Assembly (NCBI RefSeq): GCF_024714495.1
Contig: NZ_JAMZMJ010000005.1
Location: 248,001 to 312,000, forward strand
DNA length: 64,000 nt
Direction of reading: 5' to 3'
Origin: Marinoscillum pacificum
GTDB lineage: Bacteria > Bacteroidota > Bacteroidia > Cytophagales > Cyclobacteriaceae
Of the stretch, positions 1 to 9,688 are shown one piece after another (the stretch's first letter is position 1; each line of letters begins with the position of its first letter). The position numbers and the translations under genes were made by a program. The notes beneath the pieces are model-generated. The model was given only the letters and a program-made list of their open reading frames with translations. It did not search any database and was not told the DNA's origin.

Positions 1-570
1 CGACTTCTTATGACGCAGCTTTTCATACAGGTCATAAAACTCTGTATCTACGGCTTCACCTTTAAAGTCAAAATCCGCTGAATCATTACCCTCTGCCACA
101 AAGGCTTCAAGAGCAGCATTTTTTTCAGCATCAAATATCTTATTGTATAAAGGACGAATTTCTTTCAATCCTTTATCCAGAATTCTCATATTTTCAACAG
201 AAGCAAACTTCTTCAAAGTGTTGAACAACTCTTCTTTTGTTGGATTCTCAAAATCCAACTCCTCCAAAAGCTTATTCTCTTCTTCGTGATCATCATGATC
301 GTCATCATCAGAATGCTCTTCACTTTCAGAATCAGCTTGTGCCTCTTCTTTTACAGCTTCTACAGGCTCAGCTGCTTCCTCTTTCACTGGCTCTTCTGAG
401 GCAGCTTCAACAGGTTCAGCTACAGGCTCTTCAGCCTCCTCTTTAGTTTCTTCTGACACAACCTCTTCAGCTGTCTCTTCTTCCTTTTGTAATTCAGGGG
501 TCTCCTGAACCTCATCCTGAATCTCTAGATTTTCTTGATTCTCAGGCAACTTGTTTTCCTTGTCTTCCAT
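1..570 (-). CDS. DUF349 domain-containing protein (partial, C-terminus outside window)
   Basis: The reading frame starts at the ATG complementary to 568-570 and stays open to the window edge, giving 190 visible residues. The first ~95 residues are extremely rich in Glu, Asp, Ala, Pro and Val, followed by an Asp/His-rich patch. After about residue 105 a helical, charged region begins (ENPTKEELFNTLKKF). An acidic low-complexity head followed by helical DUF349 repeats is the usual form of this family in Bacteroidota. The repeats themselves lie outside the window, so the assignment rests on the head and the start of the helical part. It lies 55 bases downstream of yqgE on the same strand. The molecular role of DUF349 proteins in this phylum is not settled. 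Confidence 0.7.
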   Translation of the reverse strand, partial: MEDKENKLPENQENLEIQDEVQETPELQKEEETAEEVVSEETKEEAEEPVAEPVEAASEEPVKEEAAEPVEAVKEEAQADSESEEHSDDDDHDDHEEENKLLEELDFENPTKEELFNTLKKFASVENMRILDKGLKEIRPLYNKIFDAEKNAALEAFVAEGNDSADFDFKGEAVDTEFYDLYEKLRHKKS

Positions 571-625
571 ATCGGAACCTCTCTTTTGGTTGGCTACAAG
601 CCATAAAACTAATAAAATCGGATCA

Positions 626-1204
626 CTAATTCAGGCGGGGATCCGTAGGATAATTAGAAATTACCCGATACTTACCACCCATATTTTGCAAAGCTTCTCT
701 CCAAAGCTCTTCTGGATTCATGTCAAATACCAATTCTGGAGTAGCTTTTTTATAAACAATCCATGACTTGGCCTTTAATTCGTCTAATAACTGACCATCT
801 GACCATCCCGAATAGCCTATGAAAAACTTCAAATCATTTTCATCAACTACTTTGGTATTGATACTAGTTAGTAAGTTATCAAAATCTACCCCCCAATAAA
901 CACCATTTACAATTTCTTTATCACTAGCCAATTTGTTCGGCGATTTATGCAAAAAATGAAGGGTATTCTGCTGTACAGGCCCACCTACATACACAGTGGA
1001 ATCAAACCCTTCAGCCTCTTCTATCAGCTCAGACAAACCAGAATTAGATGGCTTATTCAACACAAAACCAAACGAACCATTCTCATCATGCTCACATAAT
1101 AAGATAACTGTTCGCTCAAAATTCGGATCCGGTAAGTACGGCTCCGATATAAGCAAATCCCCTTTTTCTGGTTCTATTAATTGATCTGTTGCGAAATAAT
1201 CCAT
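626..1204 (-). CDS. yqgE: YqgE/AlgH family protein (DUF179)
   Basis: This 192-residue protein has the usual length and motifs of the family: GDLLIS near the start, then a PNFERTVILLCEH segment, GFVLNKPS, and VYVGGPVQ around residue 95. It ends in a Trp/Gly-rich stretch (YSGWSDGQLLDEL). The family is widespread and small. AlgH/YqgE proteins have been linked to regulation, but no enzymatic activity is agreed. There is no signal peptide, so it is probably cytoplasmic. It is transcribed towards the DUF349 gene and diverges from pdxH across 168 bases. Confidence 0.92.
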   Translation of the reverse strand: MDYFATDQLIEPEKGDLLISEPYLPDPNFERTVILLCEHDENGSFGFVLNKPSNSGLSELIEEAEGFDSTVYVGGPVQQNTLHFLHKSPNKLASDKEIVNGVYWGVDFDNLLTSINTKVVDENDLKFFIGYSGWSDGQLLDELKAKSWIVYKKATPELVFDMNPEELWREALQNMGGKYRVISNYPTDPRLN

Positions 1205-1298
1205 TTATGTTCTTTACGATCACCAGATTGGTAATCTTATAAAATTTAAACCTTTTCTTTCTAATCAGTTTTATAACTGAACGTGACTTTCATCACCT

Positions 1299-1316
1299 CC
1301 AAAGTCCTACCTTTGG
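1299..1316. promoter_or_regulatory. small inverted repeat between yqgE and pdxH
   Basis: CCAAAG-TCCTAC-CTTTGG is a perfect 6-bp inverted repeat with a 6-base spacer, in the divergent intergenic region about 57 bases before the pdxH start. It could be an operator or a small hairpin. Nothing in the sequence names a regulator. Confidence 0.3.
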
Positions 1317-1372
1317 TTTCATAACAAATAAAACAATTATTAACCTTAATTAGGAATAATCACACCTTAAGT

Positions 1373-2014
1373 ATGAGTTTAGATTTAGCATCATTAAGAA
1401 AGGAGTACACCAAAGCCTCTCTTGATCTGGACAGTGTAGCTGATTCTCCAATTGAGCAATTCCAAAAATGGTTTACTGAGGCGCAAAAAAGTGAACTTAC
1501 TGAACCAAATGCCATGATTGTTGGTACATCTGATGGTGCAGGACAAATCACTCAAAGAACCGTGCTTTTAAAAGCATTTGACACTAAGGGGTTTGTTTTT
1601 TACACCAATTACAAAAGCAGAAAAGCACAGCAGCTGGAGCAAAACCCTCATATTTCGCTGTTGTTCCCATGGTTTCAGCTAGAAAGGCAAGTGGCGGTAA
1701 CAGGCATTGCTGAAAAGGTAAGCACCGCTGAATCTATGAAATATTTCATGAGCAGACCTTTTGGCAGTCAATTAGGAGCATGGGTTTCTCATCAAAGTCA
1801 GGTGATCACTTCGAGAAATATACTGGAAGTGAAACTTCATGAAATGAAAGAGAAATTCAAAGAAGGGAAAGTGCCGCTTCCAGACTTCTGGGGTGGTTAT
1901 CGAGTGATTCCTTCCTCTATTGAGTTTTGGCAAGGAAGACCAAGCAGGCTACATGATCGCATCATGTATACTAAGAATGACAATGATTGGTCTAGAGAAA
2001 GGCTTTCTCCTTGA
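1373..2014 (+). CDS. pdxH: pyridoxamine 5'-phosphate oxidase
   Basis: PdxH oxidises pyridoxamine or pyridoxine 5'-phosphate to pyridoxal 5'-phosphate with FMN and oxygen. The 213-residue product matches the family length. Recognisable segments are the N-terminal SLRKEYTKASLD, the FMN-binding TQRTVLLK and YTNYKSRKAQQLEQNP stretches, the SRPFGSQLGAWVS segment, and the C-terminal FWQGRPSRLHDR substrate-site motif. It is a single gene, divergent from yqgE, and ends before a strong bidirectional terminator. PLP made here would serve the aminotransferases and racemase elsewhere in the window. That link is metabolic and not a matter of gene linkage. Confidence 0.96.
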   Translation: MSLDLASLRKEYTKASLDLDSVADSPIEQFQKWFTEAQKSELTEPNAMIVGTSDGAGQITQRTVLLKAFDTKGFVFYTNYKSRKAQQLEQNPHISLLFPWFQLERQVAVTGIAEKVSTAESMKYFMSRPFGSQLGAWVSHQSQVITSRNILEVKLHEMKEKFKEGKVPLPDFWGGYRVIPSSIEFWQGRPSRLHDRIMYTKNDNDWSRERLSP

Positions 2015-2033
2015 TTTAATGATCACAGCAATA

Positions 2034-2071
2034 AAAAAGCCATCATGACACTTCGGTCATGATGGCTTTTT
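2034..2071. terminator. bidirectional intrinsic terminator between pdxH and bshB1
   Basis: A 16-bp perfect stem (AAAAAGCCATCATGAC and its complement) closes on a 6-base loop containing TTCG. A-rich 5' and T-rich 3' sides make it function in both directions, serving the convergent pdxH (+) and bshB1 (-). Confidence 0.92.
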
Positions 2072-2091
2072 ACTTTTAAATCGTTTATCAA

Positions 2092-2811
2092 TTAGGATAA
2101 GTTGTAAAGATCTTTCACACCAATAAAGTCTTTGGTAATAAAACCTTCCGCATACTTCACCCCTATTCTGTGACCATACTCAATGGCTCTAGCCTCCACC
2201 ATTTTCATGAATTCCGGCTTGGCTATATAGGTTTCTGGCTCCTTACTGTTCGGATCAAAAAACTGAGAACCATAGGCTTTAATGGCCTCCATTTTACGCT
2301 CCTGTGCAGAGGAAATATCTACAAAGAAATCTGGAGCTATAGAAGTGCTTTGAATGACATAATACACTTTCTTAGGCCTCCATGGTTTCTGCGGATCGCC
2401 TTGAGAGTTTAGTGTTTCAATCTTTACCAGACCTGCTTTAAAGCATGCTTCTTCTACCAATTGCGCACCTCTACCATGATCAGGATGTCTGTCATAAGTC
2501 GTATTGGTAATCACAATATCCGGTTGATACTTTCTAATCTTCTGAATTAGCGCCAATTGATGTTCTCTATCGTTACTGAAGAAGGCATCTTCAAACTCCA
2601 TATTCTCGCGAACAGAAAGTCCCATGATTTTACCAGCCTCTGTAGCCTCTTCAATGCGCTGCTCTGGTGTACCTCTGGTACCCATTTCACCACGTGTTAA
2701 ATCAATCACTCCCGTGGTATAACCACGATCTTTGTGAGCTATCAATGTTCCTGCACAAGACAATTCTACATCGTCCGGATGCGCTGCTATTGCTAGTATG
2801 TTGATTTTCAT
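2092..2811 (-). CDS. bshB1: bacillithiol biosynthesis deacetylase BshB1 (LmbE/PIG-L family)
   Basis: This 239-residue zinc hydrolase removes the acetyl group from N-acetylglucosaminyl malate during bacillithiol synthesis. The LmbE fold signature AAHPDDVELSCAGT carries the metal ligands His, Asp and Asp near residues 10-13. The third ligand region is YDRHPDHGRGAQL around residue 107. The MGTRGTPEQR stretch and the length are typical of BshB1 rather than general GlcNAc deacetylases. It follows trxB on the same strand but is separated from it by a terminator, so it probably has its own promoter. Bacillithiol is the expected low-molecular-weight thiol in Bacteroidota. Confidence 0.92.
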   Translation of the reverse strand: MKINILAIAAHPDDVELSCAGTLIAHKDRGYTTGVIDLTRGEMGTRGTPEQRIEEATEAGKIMGLSVRENMEFEDAFFSNDREHQLALIQKIRKYQPDIVITNTTYDRHPDHGRGAQLVEEACFKAGLVKIETLNSQGDPQKPWRPKKVYYVIQSTSIAPDFFVDISSAQERKMEAIKAYGSQFFDPNSKEPETYIAKPEFMKMVEARAIEYGHRIGVKYAEGFITKDFIGVKDLYNLS

Positions 2812-2813
2812 AA

Positions 2814-2840
2814 CAAAAAAAGTCCCGACTCAATCGGGAC
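2814..2840 (-). terminator. intrinsic terminator of trxB
   Basis: GTCCCGA-CTCAA-TCGGGAC at 2822-2840 forms a 7-bp GC-rich hairpin. On the - strand it is followed by a run of seven T. It lies between the trxB stop and the bshB1 start and ends only 3 bases before the bshB1 ATG. Confidence 0.88.
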
Positions 2841-2865
2841 CTTATCCTATTTTATGTTTTAGCTA

Positions 2866-3822
2866 TTAAACTTCAGCTTCTTGCATTTCCACTTCCTTCT
2901 CAGCAATGAAACGCTCAGCATCCAATGCTCCCATACAACCACTTCCTGCAGCAGTTACTGCCTGACGGTAGTTTTTGTCCTGTGCATCACCTGTAGCGAA
3001 TACACCTGGCACATTGGTTTTAGAAGTTCCTGGGATTGTTTTGATATATCCAGACTCATCCATATCGATGTAGTCTTTAAATATTGCAGTATTTGGTTCG
3101 TGACCTATCGCAACGAAGAAACCTTGAACTGGAAGAACTCTCTCTTCACCAGTTTGAGTATTTCTCACTTTCACACCTTCTACTTCTTCACCTCCTTCTA
3201 CTTCTACAGTTTCAGTATTCCAAAGTACTTCAATGTTTGGAGCATTCATTACACGTTGCTGCATGATTTTACTAGCTCTCATTTCGTCTCTTCTTACCAG
3301 CATGTAAACTTTGTTCACAAGCTTAGATAAATAAGTTGCTTCTTCAGCAGCAGTATCACCCGCTCCAACAATCGCAACATCCTGACCTCTAAAGAAGAAA
3401 CCATCGCATACTGCACAAGCAGACACTCCACGTCCATTTAAGCGTTGTTCGCTTTCAAGACCTAGCCATTTAGCTGCCGCACCTGTAGATATAATGACTG
3501 CTTCAGCTTCGATTTCATCTTTACCGTCTACAGTTACTTTATGTGGCCATCCTGAGAAATCAACAGCAGTGATCATACCGCTTCTGATATCTGTTCCGAA
3601 TCTTTCAGCTTGTTTCTGGAAATCAACCATCATTTGTGGCCCCATGATACCTTCAGGATATCCTGGATAATTCTCCACATCTGTAGTAATCGTTAACTGA
3701 CCACCTGGTTGACCACCTTGATATAATACTGGTTTCATACCCGCTCTAGCAGCATAAATGGCAGCTGTAAATCCAGCAGGTCCTGAACCAATGATTAATA
3801 CTTTAACTCTCTCTTTAGCCAT
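2866..3822 (-). CDS. trxB: thioredoxin-disulfide reductase
   Basis: TrxB transfers electrons from NADPH through FAD and a redox-active Cys pair to thioredoxin. The 318-residue product has an N-terminal FAD dinucleotide fold (GSGPAGFTAAIYAARAG), the catalytic CAVC with the following DGFFF, a second nucleotide fold for NADPH (GAGDTAAEEA), and the C-terminal FAD contact GVFATGDAQD. The last ten residues (EKEVEMQEAEV region) form a short acidic tail. It is transcribed after rpoD with a weak terminator in between, and has a clear terminator of its own. Confidence 0.97.
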   Translation of the reverse strand: MAKERVKVLIIGSGPAGFTAAIYAARAGMKPVLYQGGQPGGQLTITTDVENYPGYPEGIMGPQMMVDFQKQAERFGTDIRSGMITAVDFSGWPHKVTVDGKDEIEAEAVIISTGAAAKWLGLESEQRLNGRGVSACAVCDGFFFRGQDVAIVGAGDTAAEEATYLSKLVNKVYMLVRRDEMRASKIMQQRVMNAPNIEVLWNTETVEVEGGEEVEGVKVRNTQTGEERVLPVQGFFVAIGHEPNTAIFKDYIDMDESGYIKTIPGTSKTNVPGVFATGDAQDKNYRQAVTAAGSGCMGALDAERFIAEKEVEMQEAEV

Positions 3823-3881
3823 TATTTGATCTATTTTTCTAAATTCTTATTGACACAACGATTATCTCTCTTTATTGTATC

Positions 3882-3910
3882 AAAAAAAACACCAGAAAGG
3901 TTCAAAGTGT
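3882..3910 (-). terminator. weak intrinsic terminator after rpoD
   Basis: On the - strand a short ACAC/GTGT stem is followed by eight T. The stem is only 4-5 bp, so the call rests mainly on the T run and on the position just downstream of rpoD. Confidence 0.35.
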
Positions 3911-3922
3911 CATTTTGGCTAC

Positions 3923-4786
3923 TTATCCGAGATAAACTTTGAGTGATTTGGATCTGGAGGCATGACGCAATCGTCTGATGGCCTTCTCCTTAATTTGTCT
4001 CACACGCTCGCGTGTCAGGCCAAATTTATCTCCAATTTCCTCCAATGTTAATGCATGACTACCATTTAATCCAAAATAATAACACACAACATCGGATTCT
4101 CTTGAAGTAAGCGTAGATAATGCCCGCTGAACCTCAATACAAAGGGAATCTGTAATTAAGGTATTGTCTGGCGTAACCTCCATGTCATCTTCTAAGACAT
4201 CCAGCAAACTACTTTCCTCACCCCCAGCAAAAGGAGCATCCATTGAAACATGTCTGCCAGAGATTTTGATGGTATCAACCACCTCATCTTCAGTAATCTG
4301 AAGAAACTCTGCCAATTCGTCAGGTGTTGGCTCCCGCTCGAATTTTTGTTCCAGTTCAGAAAAGGTTTTGGTTACTTTATTTAATGAACCCACACGATTC
4401 AAAGGAAGTCGAACAATTCTGGATTGTTCCGCTAATGCTTGCAAAATGGATTGTCTGATCCACCATACAGCATAGGATATAAATTTAAAGCCGCGCGTTT
4501 CATCGAAACGTTGCGCGGCTTTAATTAATCCTAAATTTCCTTCGTTGATAAGGTCACCAAGTGTTAAACCCTGGTTTTGATATTGTTTGGCAACTGATAC
4601 CACGAATCGAAGATTCGCTTTCGTAAGTTTTTCTAACGCTACCTGATCTCCTTCTCTAATCTTACGTGCTAATACAACTTCTTCTTCTGCAGTAATCAGA
4701 TCAACCCTTCCAATTTCTTGCAAATACCTATCAAGAGATTCGCTCTCTCTATTGGTTATTTGCTTACTAATCTTGAGTTGTCTCAT
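3923..4786 (-). CDS. rpoD: primary sigma factor RpoD/SigA, short Bacteroidota form
   Basis: This is a 287-residue sigma-70 factor with regions 1.2, 2, 3 and 4 but no long region 1.1, which is the known form of the housekeeping sigma in Bacteroidota. Region 1.2 is [17 protein letters not shown]. Region 2 contains [17 protein letters not shown] and the -10-recognition helix [13 protein letters not shown]. Region 4.2 ends in [20 protein letters not shown], the -35-binding helix-turn-helix. It recognises the TTTG/TAnnTTTG promoters of this phylum, of which several occur in this window. It lies downstream of pnp, separated by a hairpin. Confidence 0.96.
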   Translation of the reverse strand: MRQLKISKQITNRESESLDRYLQEIGRVDLITAEEEVVLARKIREGDQVALEKLTKANLRFVVSVAKQYQNQGLTLGDLINEGNLGLIKAAQRFDETRGFKFISYAVWWIRQSILQALAEQSRIVRLPLNRVGSLNKVTKTFSELEQKFEREPTPDELAEFLQITEDEVVDTIKISGRHVSMDAPFAGGEESSLLDVLEDDMEVTPDNTLITDSLCIEVQRALSTLTSRESDVVCYYFGLNGSHALTLEEIGDKFGLTRERVRQIKEKAIRRLRHASRSKSLKVYLG

Positions 4787-4806
4787 TTAGTCGGTGATTA
4801 ATTGAT

Positions 4807-4825
4807 GGCCGGAACCCTTCCGGCC
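4807..4825. other. perfect hairpin between pnp and rpoD
   Basis: GGCCGGAA-CCC-TTCCGGCC is an 8-bp perfect stem with a 3-base loop in the 64-base pnp-rpoD gap. Neither strand shows a clean T run after it. It may be a weak terminator or an RNA-processing/stability hairpin at the pnp 3' end, about 20 bases before the rpoD ATG. Confidence 0.6.
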
Positions 4826-4850
4826 GATGGTCTATCACCACTAAATTTAA

Positions 4851-6992
4851 TTAGCTTTCCTCTTTCTTTTCCGGTTTAGGCAATAAAACTTTTCGTGATA
4901 AGCGGTATTTACCAGTTTTCTTATCGATATCGATAAGTTTCACCTTAATTTCTTCGCCTACCTCTAGTACGCCTTCAACTTTCTCTACACGCTCCCATTT
5001 GATCTCAGAAATGTGTAGCAAACCGTCTTTACCTGGTAGTATTTCTACGAAAGCACCGAATGGCATGATTGCCTTCACTTTACCTTCATACACTTCACCA
5101 ATTTCAGGAACAGCTACGATCGCCTTGATTCTTCTTACTGCCTCGTCTAAAGACTCTTTGTTAGCAGCGAATACACTTACAAGACCACCTTTATCAGTTT
5201 CTTCGATCGTAACAGTAGCCCCAGACTCTCGCTGAATCTCCTGAACAATCTTACCACCTGGTCCGATTACCGCACCAATTTGATCTCTTTCAATGTTGAT
5301 TTGAACAAGTCTTGGAGCGTTCTCTTTCATTTCATCTCTAGGAGCCGCAAGTGTCGTTTTCATCTCGTTCAAGATGTGTGTTCTACCTCTGTTTGCTTGC
5401 GCTAAAGCTTCCTTCAATACATCATAAGAAAGACCGTCGATCTTGATATCCATCTGACATGCAGTGATACCTTTATCTGTACCGGTTACTTTAAAGTCCA
5501 TATCACCCAAGTGATCTTCATCACCTAAGATATCAGACAATACTGCATATCTTCCTGTTTCGCTATCAGAGATCATACCCATAGCGATACCTGACACTGG
5601 ACTCTTAAGTTTAATACCAGCATCCATCAATGCCAATGCACCAGCACAAACTGTTGCCATAGATGATGAACCATTTGACTCAAGAATATCAGATACTACA
5701 CGAATAGTGTATGGACTATCTTCTGTAGGGATCATTGGTTTCAAAGCTCTCATAGCAAGGTTACCATGACCAACTTCTCTTCTTCCAGGACCTCTGTTTG
5801 GTCTTACTTCACCAGTTGAGAAACCAGGGAAGTTGTAGTGAAGGATGAATTTGTTATAACCAGAATGAATTGCTCCATCGATCATCTGCTCGTCCATCTT
5901 AGAACCTAAAGTAACAGTAGTCAATGACTGAGTTTCACCTCTAGTGAATACTGCTGATCCGTGTGCAGTAGGCAATACATCTACTTCACTCCAGATAGGT
6001 CTAACTTGCTCTAAGTCTCTTCCATCAAGACGTTTCTTAGTATCCAACACACAGTTTCTCACTGCATATTTCTGAACGTCATGGAAATATTTCTTTACAA
6101 GGAAGCTATCTAACTCTTCTAGTTCTTCTTCAGAGAACTGAGCAAGAAACTCTTCTTTTACCGCAGCAAAAGCTTCGCCTCTTTCGTTTTTGTTAGCAGA
6201 TCCTTGTTTAGCGATTTCGTAACATTTATCGTAACAGAAATCTTTAATTTTCTTTTCTAGCTCTTCGTCTTTAGGCTCGTGATCGTATTCACGTTTTTCA
6301 GTCTTACCTAATTCTTGAGCCAATTCGATTTGTGCCTGACACTGAATCTTGATCGCTTCGTGAGCCACTTTGATACCTTCTAGCATCTCGTCTTCGCTCA
6401 CTTCCTGAGATTCACCCTCCACCATCATGATGTTTTCCATGGTACCAGCCACGATCAAATCAAGATCACAACCTTCCATCTCCTCTGGAGTTGGGTTTAC
6501 CACATAAGCACCATCTTTAAGGATCACACGACACTCCGAAATAGGACCATCGAATGGAATATCAGAAACTGCTAATGCTGCAGATGCTGCCAATGCTGCT
6601 AGAGCATCTGGCAATACTTTAGGGTCAGCAGAAATCAATGAGATCATTACCTGCGTATCAGCATGGTAATCAGAAGGGAAAAGTGGTCTAAGCGCTCTAT
6701 CTACCAATCTACTGATCAATACTTCGTAATCAGATAGCTTACCTTCTCTCTTCAAGAATCCACCAGGAATTTTACCTGCAGATGCGAATTTCTCTTGATA
6801 GTCTACTGAAAGTGGAAGAAAATCCACTCCTTCTTTTGCGTCTTTACTAGAAACTACGGTAGCTAAAACCATGGTGTCACCCATTCTCACTACCACAGAG
6901 CCATCAGCTTGCTTGGCCAGGCGGCCAGTTTCAATAGAGATCTCTCTACCATCAGCTAATGCAAATTTTTTAACCGTGTATTGAGGCTTCAT
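4851..6992 (-). CDS. pnp: polyribonucleotide nucleotidyltransferase (PNPase)
   Basis: PNPase is the phosphorolytic 3'-5' exoribonuclease of RNA decay. The 713-residue product has two RNase PH domains (about residues 10-230 and 310-545), a helical linker between them, a KH domain ([20 protein letters not shown], about residue 570) and an S1 domain near the C-terminus ([18 protein letters not shown]). The second RNase PH core carries the phosphate-binding and catalytic segments around [11 protein letters not shown] and the [13 protein letters not shown] stretch. It follows rpsO, the conserved order in many bacteria, with a terminator-like hairpin between them that probably sets the relative levels of the two products. 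Confidence 0.97.
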   Translation of the reverse strand: MKPQYTVKKFALADGREISIETGRLAKQADGSVVVRMGDTMVLATVVSSKDAKEGVDFLPLSVDYQEKFASAGKIPGGFLKREGKLSDYEVLISRLVDRALRPLFPSDYHADTQVMISLISADPKVLPDALAALAASAALAVSDIPFDGPISECRVILKDGAYVVNPTPEEMEGCDLDLIVAGTMENIMMVEGESQEVSEDEMLEGIKVAHEAIKIQCQAQIELAQELGKTEKREYDHEPKDEELEKKIKDFCYDKCYEIAKQGSANKNERGEAFAAVKEEFLAQFSEEELEELDSFLVKKYFHDVQKYAVRNCVLDTKKRLDGRDLEQVRPIWSEVDVLPTAHGSAVFTRGETQSLTTVTLGSKMDEQMIDGAIHSGYNKFILHYNFPGFSTGEVRPNRGPGRREVGHGNLAMRALKPMIPTEDSPYTIRVVSDILESNGSSSMATVCAGALALMDAGIKLKSPVSGIAMGMISDSETGRYAVLSDILGDEDHLGDMDFKVTGTDKGITACQMDIKIDGLSYDVLKEALAQANRGRTHILNEMKTTLAAPRDEMKENAPRLVQINIERDQIGAVIGPGGKIVQEIQRESGATVTIEETDKGGLVSVFAANKESLDEAVRRIKAIVAVPEIGEVYEGKVKAIMPFGAFVEILPGKDGLLHISEIKWERVEKVEGVLEVGEEIKVKLIDIDKKTGKYRLSRKVLLPKPEKKEES

Positions 6993-7062
6993 AAAATGTT
7001 GAGTATTAAAATAGTGATAAGGAGCCTCTTACTTTTTACTTTTTTCTCCAGGCGCCTTAGAT

Positions 7063-7093
7063 AAAAAAAAGGGAATCCTTGAGTTGAATTCCC
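7063..7093 (-). terminator. terminator/attenuator between rpsO and pnp
   Basis: On the - strand GGGAAT and ATTCCC form a short stem around an 11-base loop, followed by eight T. It sits 20 bases downstream of the rpsO stop and 71 bases before pnp. Confidence 0.7.
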
Positions 7094-7112
7094 CTATTAT
7101 TTTCTTCTTAAA

Positions 7113-7382
7113 TTACTTACGGATTCCTAGTTCCGCGATAATGCTTCTGTATCGCTCGATATCCTTTTTGGTTAGATAATCAAGCAATCTTCTTCTCTTA
7201 CCTACTAATTTCATCAAGCCTAATCTTGTAGAGTGATCTTGCTTGTTTGCTTTTAAATGCTCAGTGAGGTGATTGATACGGTGTGTAAAAAGAGCAATTT
7301 GTCCTTCTGCAGAACCTGTATCTTCTTTTCCTTGACCGTATTTGGTGAAGAATTCTTCTTTCTTTTCCTTCGTTAAATACAT
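7113..7382 (-). CDS. rpsO: 30S ribosomal protein S15
   Basis: This is an 89-residue S15 of standard length. It begins with a Lys/Glu-rich helix, followed by the GSAEGQIALFTHRINHLTEHLK segment that contacts 16S rRNA three-way junctions, and ends in the basic LVGKRRRLLDYL helix. It is the first gene of the rpsO-pnp pair. S15 nucleates the platform of the 30S subunit. Confidence 0.98.
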   Translation of the reverse strand: MYLTKEKKEEFFTKYGQGKEDTGSAEGQIALFTHRINHLTEHLKANKQDHSTRLGLMKLVGKRRRLLDYLTKKDIERYRSIIAELGIRK

Positions 7383-7459
7383 TCTTTACTTTTTCTCTTG
7401 TTGTCCCTTAAAATCAAAGCGCAAATTTAAATGCTTTAATTTTAAAAACAATAATACTA

Positions 7460-9160
7460 TTACTTACTTTTATTAAATCTAGCTTTTAACTTATCGATCC
7501 AGATGTTGTAGAAATCCGTATCGAACAATCTCGCATCTATTCTGGCCTGCCTCAAAAAGAACAGACCTATCGGAAGCAAAGATAAATCAGCTACCCAAAC
7601 TGCAAAAGCCGGATCGATTAAACCTTCTTTCGCATTTTTCTCAAATATGATATTGATGATGTAATACGTTAGGAAAAACAGGATAGAAACTATCACTGGA
7701 ACTCCCATTCCACCTTTTTTAATAATAGATCCTAATGGAGCACCTATCAAAAACATCACGATACAGGCAAACGCCTGACTATATTTCTTCCACTTCTCAA
7801 TGATCCAACGGTTCAGATCACGATCCAGGTTATCTACACGAGAGCTCACCGAACTCAAATTCACCTTAATATTCTGAGCCTGGTTTTTCGCAGTTTGCAA
7901 TAAATCCACCTTATTGGATTTTGCATTTAAGTAGTCCCAACTTAACGTGTCAATCAAAACCTGAGCAGTAGCTTTATCATTTCTGCGTGTATTTTTCAAT
8001 GCTGTCGCACGGTCGATTGAATTTCTGGAAAGTTGTTCTCTCTTAGTGCGTGCTATATCTACTCGCTCTCTGATTGCTCTACCCTTAACTACAGAATCCT
8101 TATCCTGAACCTCTTCATTTTGTTGCTGCCACAATTCCCAATCAGGCAACATCGAAGCTTGCAATTCAGTTTTAACACTGTCTTCATCCTGGATTTCTTC
8201 TTGCTTTTCTTTTCTAAACTTAGCATCATACTCATCCACTATTTTCTTAAGTGGAATCTCAACGGAATCCAGATGATAAGTAAAGAAGCCCTTCGCATTT
8301 CTGAAGAAGCCATATTTTGTTTCTAACACTGAAAATCTCAATGAATCAATATCCTCCGTCAGTTCAGCAATATTCTTCATCTGACGATTATTCTGAAACA
8401 ACTCTTTCTTCGTACGCTTCAAATCAAAAGAAGACAAGTTGAACACCATATCCATGCGATCAAACTTGGTACGATAGAAATCATCTACTTCTGCACGGGG
8501 TTTAGGCTCCTCGCTGTAATAATTTCCATTATACAATTCGAGCTTCAAATAGCGCTCATTGAGAATCATATACATCCTAGAGGAATCAGCCAGAATCACA
8601 CGATTATTACCTCTTCCTCCAGTATGGTCATAGATAAGAACTTCTTTTAGCGTCTCATTGTCAGGTAATTTTTCCTTTACCTTAATGCTGTAGTCAGGAA
8701 TACCATTGTAAAACACACCTTCCTTGATATCGAGACCCGGCTTTTTGTGCTTGATATCATACAGTAAACTATATGCTTGCAAATTAGCCGCTGGAACTAC
8801 GTAGTTATTGAAGTAAAAAGCTCCAATGGTAAGAAGTACCACAAAAAAGAAGATTGGTCGCAAGGCTCTCAACAAAGAGATGCCCGCACTTTTTATGGCT
8901 GTTAACTCAAAATGCTCTCCCAGATTACCAAAGGTCATCAAGGAAGAAACCAACACACCTAATGGCAATGCAGCTTGCAACATATTCAAGCTGAAATAAA
9001 AAATAAGCTCAGCAAATACGTCGAATCCTAAGTCTTTGCCAACAAAATCATCGAAATACTTCATCATGTACTGAACCACCAAAATAAAAGTGGCCACTAC
9101 AGTGGTAAGTATAAACGGACTAATGAAAGCCTGAAGTATGAGTTTATCGATCTTGCGCAT
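7460..9160 (-). CDS. LptF/LptG family permease (YjgP/YjgQ)
   Basis: The 566-residue protein has an N-terminal membrane pair (residues ~10-35 and ~50-75) with the LptF/G-type start KIDKLILQAFISPF, a third helix near 100-120, a long periplasmic region, and three C-terminal helices from ~465. These proteins form the inner-membrane heterodimer that extracts lipopolysaccharide with the LptB ATPase. The periplasmic part is longer than in enterobacteria, with a highly charged, partly coiled-coil segment (about 215-450). Such an insert is common in Bacteroidota. Whether it plays the LptF or LptG role cannot be told from sequence alone. It stands alone between rpsO and a START-like gene. Confidence 0.85.
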   Translation of the reverse strand: MRKIDKLILQAFISPFILTTVVATFILVVQYMMKYFDDFVGKDLGFDVFAELIFYFSLNMLQAALPLGVLVSSLMTFGNLGEHFELTAIKSAGISLLRALRPIFFFVVLLTIGAFYFNNYVVPAANLQAYSLLYDIKHKKPGLDIKEGVFYNGIPDYSIKVKEKLPDNETLKEVLIYDHTGGRGNNRVILADSSRMYMILNERYLKLELYNGNYYSEEPKPRAEVDDFYRTKFDRMDMVFNLSSFDLKRTKKELFQNNRQMKNIAELTEDIDSLRFSVLETKYGFFRNAKGFFTYHLDSVEIPLKKIVDEYDAKFRKEKQEEIQDEDSVKTELQASMLPDWELWQQQNEEVQDKDSVVKGRAIRERVDIARTKREQLSRNSIDRATALKNTRRNDKATAQVLIDTLSWDYLNAKSNKVDLLQTAKNQAQNIKVNLSSVSSRVDNLDRDLNRWIIEKWKKYSQAFACIVMFLIGAPLGSIIKKGGMGVPVIVSILFFLTYYIINIIFEKNAKEGLIDPAFAVWVADLSLLPIGLFFLRQARIDARLFDTDFYNIWIDKLKARFNKSK

Positions 9161-9221
9161 TGGGTCCGCAAATATGCTTTAAGAAATACAAAAGGGAAAA
9201 CGCAAGAAAGTTTGAGTTAGT

Positions 9222-9614
9222 TTATCCTCCTACAATTTCTTTTAGATCATGTATTAAGCTTTCATATAATTCTTCACTCTCTTCTGGATCCATATCACTG
9301 TAATCAGTCACACGAATAAATACTTCCTGAGTTAACTCATTCATATCTAGCTTGAACTCAACGTATGGAGGCTCATCTTCATCATCCTCCTCTTCTGTAA
9401 TGAATTCAAATCTCACATGAGAATTGGTTCTGCTAGACACTATTCTAGCCTTGTTCTCGTCTCCATCCCACAAAAAAGTATAAACTTTATCTTCGTTAAT
9501 ATTAACATCATCTGCAAACCACTGAGCCAGCCCAGAAGCTGTGCTTAAATAAGGATAAAGCATCTTTTTGGATGCATTAATAGGGTATTCACCAATAAAT
9601 TTTTCCTTCGACAT
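9222..9614 (-). CDS. START-like domain protein (SRPBCC/AHSA1-type fold)
   Basis: The 130-residue cytoplasmic protein begins with a beta-strand and the pattern FIGEYPINASKKMLYPYLST, and continues with GLAQWFADDVNI and a WDGDENKARI turn. It has an acidic patch of about ten Glu/Asp near residue 75 and a C-terminal amphipathic helix ending in EIVGG. The order of helix, W-F-A and long C-terminal helix is that of the START/AHSA1 fold. Proteins of this size and acidity are conserved in Bacteroidota and annotated only as START-like. Ligand and role are unknown. Its divergent neighbour is the tRNA region. Confidence 0.75.
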   Translation of the reverse strand: MSKEKFIGEYPINASKKMLYPYLSTASGLAQWFADDVNINEDKVYTFLWDGDENKARIVSSRTNSHVRFEFITEEEDDEDEPPYVEFKLDMNELTQEVFIRVTDYSDMDPEESEELYESLIHDLKEIVGG

Positions 9615-9688
9615 AGGTGAGGAATTTTTAAAATCACGATAAAAAAAATTGAAATCGACAAATTGCTATGATAAAAAGAAAATCTTTT

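Noticed and set aside
237-446. Gln/Leu-rich + strand frame opposite the DUF349 gene
   Set aside because: It is the mirror of a Glu/Ala/Pro-rich coding segment; composition follows from that.
2881-3330. 149-codon + strand frame opposite trxB
   Set aside because: It is the reverse of a well-conserved enzyme gene and has no matching features of its own.
4807-4825. Hairpin after pnp as a strong terminator
   Set aside because: The stem is perfect but no T run follows on either strand, so I list it only as a hairpin.
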